Shown here one piece after another: positions 17,204 through 26,442 of a stretch of DNA of 64,000 bases (positions are counted from its first letter, which is position 1; every line of letters starts with the position of its first letter). Origin of the DNA: Belliella calami (GTDB lineage: Bacteria > Bacteroidota > Bacteroidia > Cytophagales > Cyclobacteriaceae); the NCBI RefSeq assembly GCF_022549695.1, contig NZ_JAKZGS010000018.1, forward strand, positions 24,321-88,320. Reading direction: 5' to 3'. Below the pieces are notes generated by a model, which was not told where the DNA came from, searched no databases, and saw nothing but the letters and a program-made list of their open reading frames with translations. The translations under genes were made by a program, and so were the position numbers.

Positions 17204-18550
17204 CACTTTCAAAGATGTGCCTTCAGTGCTGATGACAATGACTTTTTCACCTTTGTCTATAAATTCACCCCTAGAGTATGCATCATAAACTTCATCTTCT
17301 ACGAGGATTTTGCCACTCGGCATCAATCTGGTATGAGCTATACCTTCTTTTCCGAGTAGATTATCCTGATAGGAAGTCGAAGTATAGCCTTCTGACCTTT
17401 GTTGTGTATTAGCAAGTGAAATTGTACTAAATGCTTTCCATTGATTGACTTTTGGAGCAAAGAAGAATATCAACGCCATAGCAACGATAGCTGCCAATAT
17501 GACTGTAAGTATCGCTATGAATAAATCTCCAGAGGGTACAAACGTGAAGTCAAAAGCATCATTTGGAACCATTCCAAGTGTCAGCCCAGTCAATATCCCA
17601 ACAATTCCCAGTATTCCGAAGATTCCAAATCCAGGAATGACAAATAGCTCCACTAGCAATAAAATGACTCCGACAATAAATACAGCGATTTCCCAGTTTT
17701 GAGCCAAACCTGTAAGGTAATATGGGATAAAATAAAGAACTATTGCAATCAACGATGCTGCCAAAGGAAACCCAACGCCTGGTGTTTGGATTTCAAAATA
17801 AATTCCTGCAAAAATGATCAAAATTAAAAAACCACTGACTGCAGGATTAAGGAAAACCGAGATTATATTTTCTACATTTGAAGTCGTGTATTTCTCGATT
17901 TCGTAGGATTCGAATCCTTGTTTTTCAATGATTTCCTCTATACTGTTTACTTGTCCTTCGCTAAATCCATTTGCTATGGCTTCGGATACTGAAAATGTAA
18001 TCACAGAACCTTTCTCGCTGACACCTTCCACCTCTAGGTTCTGGTCGACCATTGCTTCCGCAATTTTGGGGTCTCGACCTTTTGCTTCGGCAGTACTTCT
18101 CATCATGGAGCGCATATAGGATTGGTATTTGTCGGGAGCAGCTTCTCCTCCGCCTCCCATCACAACAGTTGCCGCTCCGATACTACCCCCAGGAGCCATA
18201 TATATACTGTCGCATGCTATAGAAATTAGCGCGCCAGCTGATGCAGCATCTTTGTTGATCCAAACGTGGATCGGTACTTTTGTCTCCAAAATCATCGTCC
18301 TGATATCGTCAGCATCATTGACCGCCCCACCGTATGTATCCATTTCGATAATTATCATATCTGCATTTTTGGCATTGGCATCTTCTAGCGCAAGTCTCAC
18401 TTTTCTATTCATTCGAGGATCTATATCACTGGTAATTTCAAAAGTATAGACCTTTTTAGTTTTTTCCTGACGCATGCTGTCTTGGTTAGACAAGCCTAAA
18501 GTTGGCACCAGAAGGGACAATAAAACAATAACGGTGAACATGTTTTTCAT
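17192..18550 (-). CDS. NfeD-family membrane-bound serine protease
   Basis: 452 residues: signal peptide (1-22), a ClpP-class (SppA-like) protease domain about 35-230 with the active-site region KDAASAGALISIACDSI, PGGSIGAATVV and a glycine-rich loop, then four membrane segments about 235-375, and a C-terminal OB-fold domain (EGIAHTRLMPSGKILVEDEVYDAYSRGEFI). This is the full-length NfeD1b type that partners stomatin/prohibitin-like proteins; no stomatin gene is adjacent in this window. Likely inner-membrane quality control. Confidence 0.9.
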   Translation of the reverse strand: MKNMFTVIVLLSLLVPTLGLSNQDSMRQEKTKKVYTFEITSDIDPRMNRKVRLALEDANAKNADMIIIEMDTYGGAVNDADDIRTMILETKVPIHVWINKDAASAGALISIACDSIYMAPGGSIGAATVVMGGGGEAAPDKYQSYMRSMMRSTAEAKGRDPKIAEAMVDQNLEVEGVSEKGSVITFSVSEAIANGFSEGQVNSIEEIIEKQGFESYEIEKYTTSNVENIISVFLNPAVSGFLILIIFAGIYFEIQTPGVGFPLAASLIAIVLYFIPYYLTGLAQNWEIAVFIVGVILLLVELFVIPGFGIFGILGIVGILTGLTLGMVPNDAFDFTFVPSGDLFIAILTVILAAIVAMALIFFFAPKVNQWKAFSTISLANTQQRSEGYTSTSYQDNLLGKEGIAHTRLMPSGKILVEDEVYDAYSRGEFIDKGEKVIVISTEGTSLKVKKG

Positions 18551-18591
18551 ACAATCAATTTTTGATTTTTGAATATACCAATTAATACAAC

Positions 18592-18630
18592 ATGATTGTC
18601 CGCAATGTTACAACTAAGTAGGATAATCAT
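18592..18630. repeat. 39-bp element with ATGATTGTCC/GGATAATCAT ends
   Basis: The left end ATGATTGTCCGC (18592-18603) and right end GGATAATCAT (18621-18630) form an inverted repeat with one mismatch in 10. The left end continues AATGTTACAA, resembling the inner end sequence of the 26675-26824 element read on its minus strand (ATCCGCAATGTTGTACA). It looks like a short relative of that family. The rest of the 388-bp gap between nfeD and the LysM gene (18551-18938) shows no gene. Confidence 0.5.
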
Positions 18631-18938
18631 TCGAAATTTATGGTCATTATTATTTAGTTGGTTTTTTAAAGATTGCCAAAGATTGTTTTTTTTCACTAAG
18701 GATAATCTTTAAGCTTACTTTTGAAGTCAACCTTTGTTACAAAGCAGGTTTGTAATAAAGTGTGTTTTTCGCTACATGGATTAGGGTAAAATCCTAAGAT
18801 CTTTAATTTATTAAATATTAACAATCGGAAACCCTATTACGAGGTTCTGTGGAACGATTTGTGAGGGAGGCTATTTCAAAACTTGTTTTTGAAAAAATTA
18901 ATCAGAAATTTGTGTCAAAATAGCTATCACGATAACTT

Positions 18939-20096
18939 ATGAAAAGAATTACACTAGTTGCATTTTTAATTGCCCTGAGCTTACAAGTAAATGGTTCTGA
19001 GTTGGTAAGATTGGATTCTGTTGGAATAGAAAAGGTGGGGGATAAAACTTTTATTGTTCATCAAGTCGAAGAAAGAGAGACAATGTTCGGTATTTCGCGC
19101 AGATATGCTACATCTGTAAATGAGATCATTCAGAATAATGAGGAATTGAAGGCAGGATTGAAAATGGGCCAAAGAATTAGAATCCCATACATCGCTCCGG
19201 CAGCCTTGCCACAAGGATCCGTTTTACACAATGTTGGACAAGGTGAGACTTTGTTTTCTATCTCAAAGAAGTACAATGTGTCCGTAGGAGACATCATGAC
19301 ATGGAATAACCTCAAAGGTAATGATTTAAGCTTGGGACAAGCTTTGGTAGTTCAAGGGGTAGCAAAACAAGAGGTGCCTCAATCAATAGCAGAAAACACT
19401 AAGGAAGTGGAAAAAGTTGTGGATGCTGGAAAAGCAAAAGCTACATCAAAGAAAGAGGAAACTAAAAAGAAAGAAGAAGAACTCAAAAATAATGCTCCTA
19501 AAGCAAAAGAGGTCATGTCAAAAGAAGTTGAAGAAATCAAAAACAATGGTACTTCCGATACTGTCTATCCAGGGGATTGGATCACACATACTGTAGCACA
19601 AGGAGAAACTTTATTCTCGGTAGCCAAAAGATATGATTCCAAGGTCGAGGATTTGATAACTTGGAATAACTTGACATCTAACAATCTCTCTTTGGGACAA
19701 AAACTGAAAGTAGGAAGAGGCGAAGCCGGACCTTCAACAGTTCCTGTAATCAGTTCAACAGTGCCTGTTATAGTTAATAATGAAAGGTCGGAAGCAACTC
19801 TTTCGGGAGGAAGGGCAGAAGAAACTCCTTATAAAAACATCAAAGAGACAGGTTTGGCTGAAGTGATAGAGGGTACTGGCAATCACAAGAAATACCTTGT
19901 GTTGCACAAAGAAGCACCTGTCGGTACTATCATGCGCGTGAGAAATGAAGAGAATGACATTACGATATTTGCCAGAGTTGTAGGGAAGTTGCCGAATACT
20001 GGAGATAATAGCAGGCTTGTTGTAAAGCTGTCAAAAGCTGCATTTGATCAACTCAGAGCTGTGAACTCAAGATTTCCTGTTGAAGTTTCTTATTGA
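18939..20096 (+). CDS. LysM-repeat protein with C-terminal RlpA-like double-psi barrel
   Basis: 385 residues: signal peptide (1-19), LysM repeats at about 39-83, 97-140 and 212-258 (the last two share GETLFSxxKxYxxxVxDxxTWNNL), a Lys/Glu-rich linker about 145-200 that is probably helical, and a C-terminal domain about 305-385 (GLAEVIEGTGNHKKYLVLHK, then GTIMRVRNE and FARVVGKLP) that matches the RlpA-like double-psi barrel. It should bind peptidoglycan in the periplasm. The acidic catalytic residues of lytic RlpA are not obvious, so binding rather than cleavage is more likely. Confidence 0.85.
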   Translation: MKRITLVAFLIALSLQVNGSELVRLDSVGIEKVGDKTFIVHQVEERETMFGISRRYATSVNEIIQNNEELKAGLKMGQRIRIPYIAPAALPQGSVLHNVGQGETLFSISKKYNVSVGDIMTWNNLKGNDLSLGQALVVQGVAKQEVPQSIAENTKEVEKVVDAGKAKATSKKEETKKKEEELKNNAPKAKEVMSKEVEEIKNNGTSDTVYPGDWITHTVAQGETLFSVAKRYDSKVEDLITWNNLTSNNLSLGQKLKVGRGEAGPSTVPVISSTVPVIVNNERSEATLSGGRAEETPYKNIKETGLAEVIEGTGNHKKYLVLHKEAPVGTIMRVRNEENDITIFARVVGKLPNTGDNSRLVVKLSKAAFDQLRAVNSRFPVEVSY

Positions 20097-20132
20097 TTTT
20101 TTTCAAAGCAATATTTAAAAAGACACTTAAGG

Positions 20133-20166
20133 CCGATTTGGGAAGTTTCCTAAATCGGTTTTTTTA
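20133..20166 (+). terminator. Terminator after the LysM gene
   Basis: Stem of about 12 bp including one G-T pair (CCGATTTG region with TAAATCGG) and a T7 run, 37 bp after the stop. Confidence 0.82.
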
Positions 20167-20207
20167 TCTTTTTGAGTCTCCTTTGTTTTTTGAGCGAAAA
20201 TGTGACT

Positions 20208-20238
20208 TTGGTAATTCCAAAGGAAGCTTGTACTTTTG
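20208..20238 (+). promoter_or_regulatory. Promoter upstream of the 184-residue membrane protein
   Basis: TTG at 20208-20210, a 20-bp spacer, and TACTTTTG at 20231-20238; the start codon is at 20259. Good match to the Bacteroidota consensus. Confidence 0.68.
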
Positions 20239-20258
20239 CATGAGCTTAGGCTTTATCC

Positions 20259-20813
20259 ATGAATAAAATCCAAATCATATTTCACCATGCATTCAGATAC
20301 GTTTGGAATGCACTCTTTATCATTAGCTACCCTGTGTTGGCTACATTTGGGATACTTTTTATAGGTGTAACTTACCTTTTTTCCGCCCTTTCAAAATTAT
20401 TGACTAAACTTAGGTCTGATCAGGAGTCAGAAACTATTCACCAATCAGAATGGGAGTCTTTACCCAATACCAATGATTTGCTTGAAGCTAAAGTGTACAA
20501 GCAGATTATGTTCGGGCCATCTTGTTTTCAACTCAGAAGAAAAGATGGGATACCTTCCGTATTGCAGGATTTTTATTTCGGGTCGAAAATCAGGTTTATG
20601 GAAGAGGGGATCTTGTTGGAAAAATGGAATGCTACGGAATCTAAAGATTTGCCTGATTTCGATATTTGTATTTACTATCCGGATGAAGACAAGTTAAAAT
20701 CATTGACTAATATCAAATGTTTTGATTGGCACCTTTCAGAGGTAGAGGATTCTAGTCTTTCTTTCAAATGGTTTGATGGGATTCAAGGGGGTGAGGTGAA
20801 AGTTGCGATTTGA
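20259..20813 (+). CDS. Membrane-anchored protein of unknown function
   Basis: 184 residues. A basic N terminus is followed by a long hydrophobic stretch (residues about 14-50, one or two membrane segments), then a soluble cytosolic or periplasmic domain with FGPSCFQLRRKDG and DFYFGSKIRFME. No family recognised. The next gene starts 1 bp after its stop, so it is in an operon with the TIGR02757 gene. Confidence 0.75.
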   Translation: MNKIQIIFHHAFRYVWNALFIISYPVLATFGILFIGVTYLFSALSKLLTKLRSDQESETIHQSEWESLPNTNDLLEAKVYKQIMFGPSCFQLRRKDGIPSVLQDFYFGSKIRFMEEGILLEKWNATESKDLPDFDICIYYPDEDKLKSLTNIKCFDWHLSEVEDSSLSFKWFDGIQGGEVKVAI

Positions 20814-20814
20814 A

Positions 20815-21579
20815 ATGGATTTAAAAGGTTTTTTGGATGAAAAAGTAGAGAAATATAATCAGCCAAGCTTTATTACGCTCGATCCAATCTCCATTCCTCA
20901 CAGATTTACCAAAAAGCAAGACATTGAGATAACAGCATTTATCGCATCAATTCTTGCATGGGGACAGCGGAAGACAATAATCAACAAATGTTTGGAGCTA
21001 TTTGAGATGATGGATAATGCCCCATATGATTTTATGCGCAATCATACGGAAAGTGATCTGAAACCATTTTTAAGTTTCAAACACAGAACCTTCAATGATA
21101 TAGATACCTTGTATTTTGTGGAGTTTTTTTCTTGGTATTATAGCAATTACGATAGTTTGGAAACTGCATTTCTCCAAGGATACAGTGAAGATGTCAATGT
21201 AATGGGGTTGTTGTTGACTAATTTTCATGATTTTTTCTTCAACCTTCCCGATGCACCACAAAGAACGAGGAAGCATATAGCTACACCAAAGCGAAAAGCA
21301 GCGTGCAAGCGAATCAATATGTTCCTTCGCTGGATGGTGAGGCAGGATGACAAAGGAGTAGATTTCGGGATATGGAAAACCATTCAGCCTAGCCAGTTGA
21401 TTTGTCCTTGTGATATCCACGTGGATCGAGTAGGAAGGAAGCTTGGGCTGATCACCAGAAAACAAACCGACTGGATCACAGCCACAGAACTCACGCACAA
21501 GCTCCGTGAATTTGATCCAGCCGACCCGGTCAAGTATGATTTTGCGCTTTTTGGATTGGGTGTGGAAGAGAAATTTTGA
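20815..21579 (+). CDS. TIGR02757 family protein (DUF2400)
   Basis: 254 residues from the ATG at 20815, 1 bp after the upstream stop; an in-frame TTG at 20803 would overlap the previous gene and is less likely. The sequence carries the family's hallmark blocks: DPISIPHRF, DIEITAFIASILAWGQRKTII, RMNMFLRWMVR-like segment (INMFLRWMVRQDDKGVDFGIW) and LICPCDIHVDRVGRKLGL. The fold resembles HhH DNA glycosylases, but no biochemical function is established. Its end lies 1 bp from the convergent M24 peptidase gene. Confidence 0.88.
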   Translation: MDLKGFLDEKVEKYNQPSFITLDPISIPHRFTKKQDIEITAFIASILAWGQRKTIINKCLELFEMMDNAPYDFMRNHTESDLKPFLSFKHRTFNDIDTLYFVEFFSWYYSNYDSLETAFLQGYSEDVNVMGLLLTNFHDFFFNLPDAPQRTRKHIATPKRKAACKRINMFLRWMVRQDDKGVDFGIWKTIQPSQLICPCDIHVDRVGRKLGLITRKQTDWITATELTHKLREFDPADPVKYDFALFGLGVEEKF

Positions 21580-21580
21580 T

Positions 21581-22924
21581 TTACTTTATTAAAATCAATT
21601 CTTTTTGAGGTTCTATCAAATATCTCGCCCCATCAGATGTGACTACAGCAGTTTCTTCTACAGACATGGTTTTTGTTCCTCCGTTTGGTAGTTTCCAAGC
21701 ATGAAATCCATCAAATGCAAAAAGCATCCCTTCTTTCAATGGCTTCATTGCAGCAGGCCTTGTGGTTGGATCGGCCAACATTCCTCCTCCTAGATTAGGT
21801 CCAATATCATGGGCGACATAGCCAACAGGATGTCCTGTGCTCCACATTACATATTCAGAACCTCTTTCTTCCATCCAGTCTCTTTGAGCTTTATCGACTT
21901 GGTATCCCAGAATTCCTGGTTTCATGGCCTCTAATGCAATTCTATTTCCACCTATTGAAGATTCGAAGTAGAACTGTACAGAATCCGGTGCTACCTCTTC
22001 CCCATCTCTCAGTACATAAGCAAATCTTTGGATGTCAGATACCCACATATCAAATACTCTAATGCCGAAATCAATCTGAATCACATCACCTGGCATGATT
22101 ACTTTTTCTGTGGCATGGGAATGTCCTCTGTCTTCACCTGAGTTTACATTTGGGTTTTGGTCGGGTGACCATGCATCAGTTACTCCATATAGCTCCATTT
22201 TCTTTTTCAGAAATTTTGCGATATCGGCATCAGTACTTTTGCCAGGGATGATTTGAGCATAAGCTTCATATTGCCAATCAGAAGTCAATTGGGCAGCTTT
22301 TGCCATGATTTCTACTTCAGAAGGTAATTTGATTGCCAAGAATTCATATACCAAATTGTCAGAAGAAATTAGTTTTTCAGCATGGTTTCCAAGAGCTTCT
22401 TCCAATGTTTTTCTTTGGGTGTAACTTAATCCATCAGCCAATTCATTCTCGTTTGAGCTGTTGATAGCAATGTTTTTGAAATTTTTAGATTTGATGAATT
22501 CAGCTGCTTGCGAAATTGCAGAAGCACCTCTTTCCACAGGGATAACATTGCCATGGATCTTTAAATCGGCCAAAGCAGTGGCTTCTCCGATTGGAGAAAA
22601 TACAGTAGAAGTGAACTCTTCTTCAGCTTTGTGAAAAAGGAATACGGCCGTACCGCCAGCATTTTCTCCACCAATATGATGGGCAATGGGGTCATTGTTG
22701 TTTTCCCTACAAATGATTACCCAAGCATCTACATTCGCAGCATTCATTGCTTGGGGAAGAAGTTTTTGAAGCCTTTCTTTTCTGATTTCTGGCCAAGGAC
22801 TAGATCCAGAAAATGGATTTTCAAAAGTTTCAGTTTCTGGTGTAGATGGCTGACAGGCATTTGCCATTAGAATAATAATCAATGCAAACAGCGAGGATTT
22901 CAATACATGGAATAAATGTTTCAT
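21581..22924 (-). CDS. M24-family metallopeptidase lipoprotein (Xaa-Pro peptidase-like)
   Basis: 447 residues with an SPII leader (MANACQ, Cys24). The creatinase-like N-terminal domain spans about 45-200 and the pita-bread domain follows. Metal-ligand blocks seen: VIQIDFG and WVSDIQR (two Asp), GHPVGYVAHD (His) and SVEETAVV (Glu). The block that normally reads TIEPG is LFAFDGFH here, so one usual glutamate ligand is an aspartate or absent. Probably a periplasmic or outer-membrane peptidase acting on proline peptides, with altered metal binding possible. Single gene. Confidence 0.85.
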   Translation of the reverse strand: MKHLFHVLKSSLFALIIILMANACQPSTPETETFENPFSGSSPWPEIRKERLQKLLPQAMNAANVDAWVIICRENNNDPIAHHIGGENAGGTAVFLFHKAEEEFTSTVFSPIGEATALADLKIHGNVIPVERGASAISQAAEFIKSKNFKNIAINSSNENELADGLSYTQRKTLEEALGNHAEKLISSDNLVYEFLAIKLPSEVEIMAKAAQLTSDWQYEAYAQIIPGKSTDADIAKFLKKKMELYGVTDAWSPDQNPNVNSGEDRGHSHATEKVIMPGDVIQIDFGIRVFDMWVSDIQRFAYVLRDGEEVAPDSVQFYFESSIGGNRIALEAMKPGILGYQVDKAQRDWMEERGSEYVMWSTGHPVGYVAHDIGPNLGGGMLADPTTRPAAMKPLKEGMLFAFDGFHAWKLPNGGTKTMSVEETAVVTSDGARYLIEPQKELILIK

Positions 22925-23055
22925 TTATCTTAGGGGTTATTCTTTTACTGATTCAAATTCCTAAAAATCGAGCATTGCTATAAAGCCCTTCATCTGAGGG
23001 GTCATTATATTTATGGGAGATTCTGTCTGGCAATTGAATGATAAATTAAATTCAG

Positions 23056-24717
23056 ATGAAAATAAGCATTATAAAATCAAAAATAAAAACCCTAATTACA
23101 GTAACGGTAAGCTGTCTTTTGTTTTCTTGCCGGACAGAAGAAAAAGTCACTTTGTATTTCAACGCTGAGGTGATTACCATGTCAGAAAACGGTAGAGTGG
23201 TGGGTGCAATGGCTGTTCAGTCTGGAGTCATTGTGGGAGTTGGCTCTTATGAAGTACTAAAGTCGCAATTTCCCAGGGCTACTCAAGTTGACCTCGAGGG
23301 AAAGACAGTCGTCCCGGGTATAGTTGACTCACATGTGCATGCACATGAATTTGGTCAGCAAACACTTAAAGCTAATCTGGAAGGGACCACTACGGTAGAT
23401 GAGATGGTGGATCGCTTGAGAGCTTTTTTTCCTAATCCGGCAAAAGGAGAGTGGCTGTTGGGATTTGGATGGGATGAGGGTGAGTGGGCAAGCATGGGTT
23501 ATCCAGATCGAGCTGCTTTAGATTTGGCTTTTCCTGATAATCCAGTCAAGTTACAGGCATTGCATGGGTTTGCTGGCTTCTATAATGGTAAGGCGCTGGA
23601 AATAGCGGGGATTGACAGCAGAACACCTGAGCCAGAAGTAGGGGCGATCATCAGGAGGGAAAATGGAGAGCCAACAGGTGTTTTGGAAACTTCAGCTCAG
23701 CAATTAGTCAATCGCTTTGTGCCTGAAGAAACTGTGGAAGATGCAAAGCGTGCGATTCTTTCAGGTTTGGAAAAATTAAAGTCCAAAGGTATAACTGCCG
23801 TCCATGAAGCTGGCATGACAAAGATTTCACTTCAGGCTTACCAAGAACTAGATACTGCAAATTTGCTTCCAATCAGGGTTTACGGTATGCTCAATGGAAA
23901 CGATGATGAAATGATGGAAGAATGGTTTGAAAAAGGTCCAGAAATGGATTTAGAGCGGAAATTTTTGGTCAAAGGGATCAAGGTGTTTTATGATGGTTCC
24001 TTGGGTTCAAGGACGGCGTTGCTCTTTGCCCCATATGCAGATAATCCCAAGGCGGCGAGAATGACCGAGAGGATTAGTATTTCTAAGATCAAAGATTTGG
24101 CATTTCGGGCAACAGAAAAGGAGTTTCAGTTGGCCATACATGCTATCGGAGACTTGGGGAATGATAGGATACTAGATGTATATAAAGAAGCTATTCATAG
24201 TAAACCTTTTGATCATCGCTGGAGGTTGGAACATGCTCAAGTGGTCTATGAAAATTTCTATTCACGAGCTTCGGAGCTTGGAGTTTGGGTGAGTATGCAG
24301 AGTAGTCATGCAGTAGGCGATCGAAACTGGGCAGAAGATAGGCTGGGGCCGACAAGAATCAAACATGCCTATGCTTGGAGAAATATGCTTGACCATAAGG
24401 TTCCTTTCATTCTTAACTCGGATATGCCTGGTGAACCTTGGGAACCTATGCAGACCTTGTACTTTGGTGTGACACGAATGGACTTGGAAGATAACCCGCC
24501 TACGGGTTGGTATGCAACCCAGGCTTTGACGGCTGAAGAAGCACTGAGAGCCATGACTCTAGATGGAGCTAAGTCTGCGTTTATGGAAGAAATGACGGGA
24601 TCTCTTGAAGTGGGAAAATTTGCAGATTTTTTGATTCTATCAGACAATCCATTGAAAGTCGAGCCGTCAAAAATTAAAGAAATTCAAGTTGAGCGGATCA
24701 TTGTACAAGGGAAATAA
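23056..24717 (+). CDS. Amidohydrolase family 3 (YtcJ-like) lipoprotein
   Basis: 553 residues with an SPII leader (LLFSC, Cys22). It is a metal-dependent amidohydrolase: DSHVHAHEFG carries the HxH pair, followed by AIHAIGD, a QSSHAVGDR block and FILNSDMPGEPW with the catalytic Asp. The closing KFADFLILSDNPLKV motif is typical of the composite barrel. Relatives are N-substituted formamide deformylases and YtcJ proteins; the real substrate is unknown. Probably periplasmic. It is followed 62 bp later by a DUF2911 lipoprotein on the same strand. Confidence 0.88.
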   Translation: MKISIIKSKIKTLITVTVSCLLFSCRTEEKVTLYFNAEVITMSENGRVVGAMAVQSGVIVGVGSYEVLKSQFPRATQVDLEGKTVVPGIVDSHVHAHEFGQQTLKANLEGTTTVDEMVDRLRAFFPNPAKGEWLLGFGWDEGEWASMGYPDRAALDLAFPDNPVKLQALHGFAGFYNGKALEIAGIDSRTPEPEVGAIIRRENGEPTGVLETSAQQLVNRFVPEETVEDAKRAILSGLEKLKSKGITAVHEAGMTKISLQAYQELDTANLLPIRVYGMLNGNDDEMMEEWFEKGPEMDLERKFLVKGIKVFYDGSLGSRTALLFAPYADNPKAARMTERISISKIKDLAFRATEKEFQLAIHAIGDLGNDRILDVYKEAIHSKPFDHRWRLEHAQVVYENFYSRASELGVWVSMQSSHAVGDRNWAEDRLGPTRIKHAYAWRNMLDHKVPFILNSDMPGEPWEPMQTLYFGVTRMDLEDNPPTGWYATQALTAEEALRAMTLDGAKSAFMEEMTGSLEVGKFADFLILSDNPLKVEPSKIKEIQVERIIVQGK

Positions 24718-24779
24718 GTACGCTAGCATTTACTTCAAGAATTTTTCTTTAAATTCGAATTCGAAAAAAATATGAACAC

Positions 24780-25355
24780 ATGAAAAAATCAAATGCTTGG
24801 ATGATTGCCATTTTAATGGCTGGATCAATGACCTTTTATGGTTGCGGAGGAGAGAATAAATCAGAAGAGGAAGAAACAAATACTGAAATGGAAGAACTTG
24901 CGCCTGTACAAGAGCGTGCTAGTCCATTGAGGACTACAGAAGGTACAGTGGGTGACAATGTGAAAGTGAAAGTCCAATATGGCGCTCCTTCAGTAAAAGG
25001 AAGAGTAATTTGGGGTGATTTGGAGCCTTACAATGAAGTGTGGCGAACTGGGGCAAACGAAGCTACTTTTGTTGAGTTTGATTCCGATGTTACTGTTGAA
25101 GGATCTGTACTTCCTTCTGGAAGATATTCTCTATTCACAATTCCCAAAGAATCTGGGAAATGGACTGTTATTTTCAATTCTGAGTGGGATTTGGAACATG
25201 GTCATTTTCAATACAAAGAAGAAAATGATGTGTTGAGAGTAGAATCTACTCCTTCTTGGGCTGACGAGAGTCAAGAACAAATGACAATATCGGTAGAAAC
25301 GCCAGGGATAGTGGTAAAATGGGAAAAATTGGTTTTGCCTATTGTGATAGGATAA
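24780..25355 (+). CDS. DUF2911 domain lipoprotein
   Basis: 191 residues with a lipobox (TFYGC, Cys22), a short Glu-rich linker and a DUF2911 domain (VQYGAPSVKGRVIWG, then NEVWRTGANEATFVEF, LPSGRYSLFTIP and WTVIFN). The domain is common in Bacteroidota envelope proteins, without a known activity. Strong terminator follows. Confidence 0.88.
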   Translation: MKKSNAWMIAILMAGSMTFYGCGGENKSEEEETNTEMEELAPVQERASPLRTTEGTVGDNVKVKVQYGAPSVKGRVIWGDLEPYNEVWRTGANEATFVEFDSDVTVEGSVLPSGRYSLFTIPKESGKWTVIFNSEWDLEHGHFQYKEENDVLRVESTPSWADESQEQMTISVETPGIVVKWEKLVLPIVIG

Positions 25356-25452
25356 CCACCAATATGTTTATTGATTTTATAATTTTTCATATTGAAGTAT
25401 TGGTTTCAGTATTTCGATTTCTAAAAAGTACTTAGATAATTCTAATTTTTTG

Positions 25453-25490
25453 CAACAAGAAGAGGTCTTTAAGACCTCTTCTTGTTGTTT
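25453..25490 (+). terminator. Terminator after the DUF2911 gene
   Basis: Perfect 17-bp stem (25453-25469 and 25471-25487) followed by a short T run. The long perfect stem and near-absent loop make it usable on both strands. Confidence 0.75.
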
Positions 25491-25617
25491 CACTATCGAA
25501 GTGCTAATTTATCAACTTGTTTGTTTTTCACATAATTTTTTAAGTGAAACATTCTGGTGCCGGAGGATTCATAGCGGGTATTCATATAATTAAATTGTTT
25601 TTGAGAAGGAGTGTGTT

Positions 25618-26442
25618 TTATTTGAGGATTGTTTTCCTAATTGTTATAAATACAATCAGAAATCCTGTGTATAAAATAAAGAATGGAATAATAAAATCTA
25701 CCAATCCAAATGATAGTAAAATAGCCATAATTAACAATTGGAAACCCAATCCATAGATCGAAATTATTGACATGTACCATTTTGGGAAAATTGGAGCTAC
25801 ACTTGCATCTTTATCAAAACTAAAAATAATCTTGTCAAAAACACCATATAAAATACTATAGGTGTCGTATAGAAAGTCAACTGTCTTTTGATTTTCAATT
25901 GGAAAAGCTATTGGTCGTTCGTCTTCGATAATTTTGCTAGTACGCTCTCCACCTTCTGTGTTGTGTCTAAGAATGACGTAATAGTAATTGTACAATGTAC
26001 CTTGAAGCTGGACGCAAATAAAGGCAATCACCATAACCCAGATTGATGATTCTGTAACTTTCCAAATAGCTAGCAGAAAAAAGAAGTTTAAGAAAATGTC
26101 AAAAATGGAATCTAAATACCGTCCTGTATAAGATGGTCTGTTTTTGGTTCTGGCCAATTCCCCATCAGCTGCATCCAGAATTGACTTGAGAATAAGAAAT
26201 ACTCCTGCTACGAAGTAATAGTTGTTCAAAATGCAATAAATGGCAATCAATCCGCAGATTCCAAACAAATAAGTAACTTGAACCGGGGTGATTTGGGTGT
26301 GTTGTACTTTGTTGACAAAAGCTCTAGCAAAAGGTCTCCCATAGTCAGAGACGTCTACAAACTTTCCCTCAGAAGGTAATTTAGGCATATGATTTTTTAG
26401 CAATCCACTTGAATCCTTGCAAAACTCCAAGTGAAGCATCAT
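25618..26442 (-). CDS. CDP-alcohol phosphatidyltransferase family membrane protein
   Basis: 274 residues with five or six hydrophobic segments. The family signature DGx2ARx8Gx3Dx3D is complete (Asp93-Gly94, Ala97-Arg98, Gly107, Asp111, Asp115), so the enzyme should be active in transferring a phospho-alcohol from a CDP carrier. Which lipid or inositol-type alcohol is used cannot be told. The start is uncertain: ATG at 26442 gives an unusual N terminus, and a Met 18 codons in (MPKLPSEGKF) is an alternative. Confidence 0.85.
   Translation of the reverse strand: MMLHLEFCKDSSGLLKNHMPKLPSEGKFVDVSDYGRPFARAFVNKVQHTQITPVQVTYLFGICGLIAIYCILNNYYFVAGVFLILKSILDAADGELARTKNRPSYTGRYLDSIFDIFLNFFFLLAIWKVTESSIWVMVIAFICVQLQGTLYNYYYVILRHNTEGGERTSKIIEDERPIAFPIENQKTVDFLYDTYSILYGVFDKIIFSFDKDASVAPIFPKWYMSIISIYGLGFQLLIMAILLSFGLVDFIIPFFILYTGFLIVFITIRKTILK

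Noticed and set aside
25486..25551. 9-bp inverted repeat TGTTTCACT/AGTGAAACA around the DUF2911 terminator
   Set aside because: 48-bp spacer, no element ends or duplication; likely chance in AT-rich DNA.
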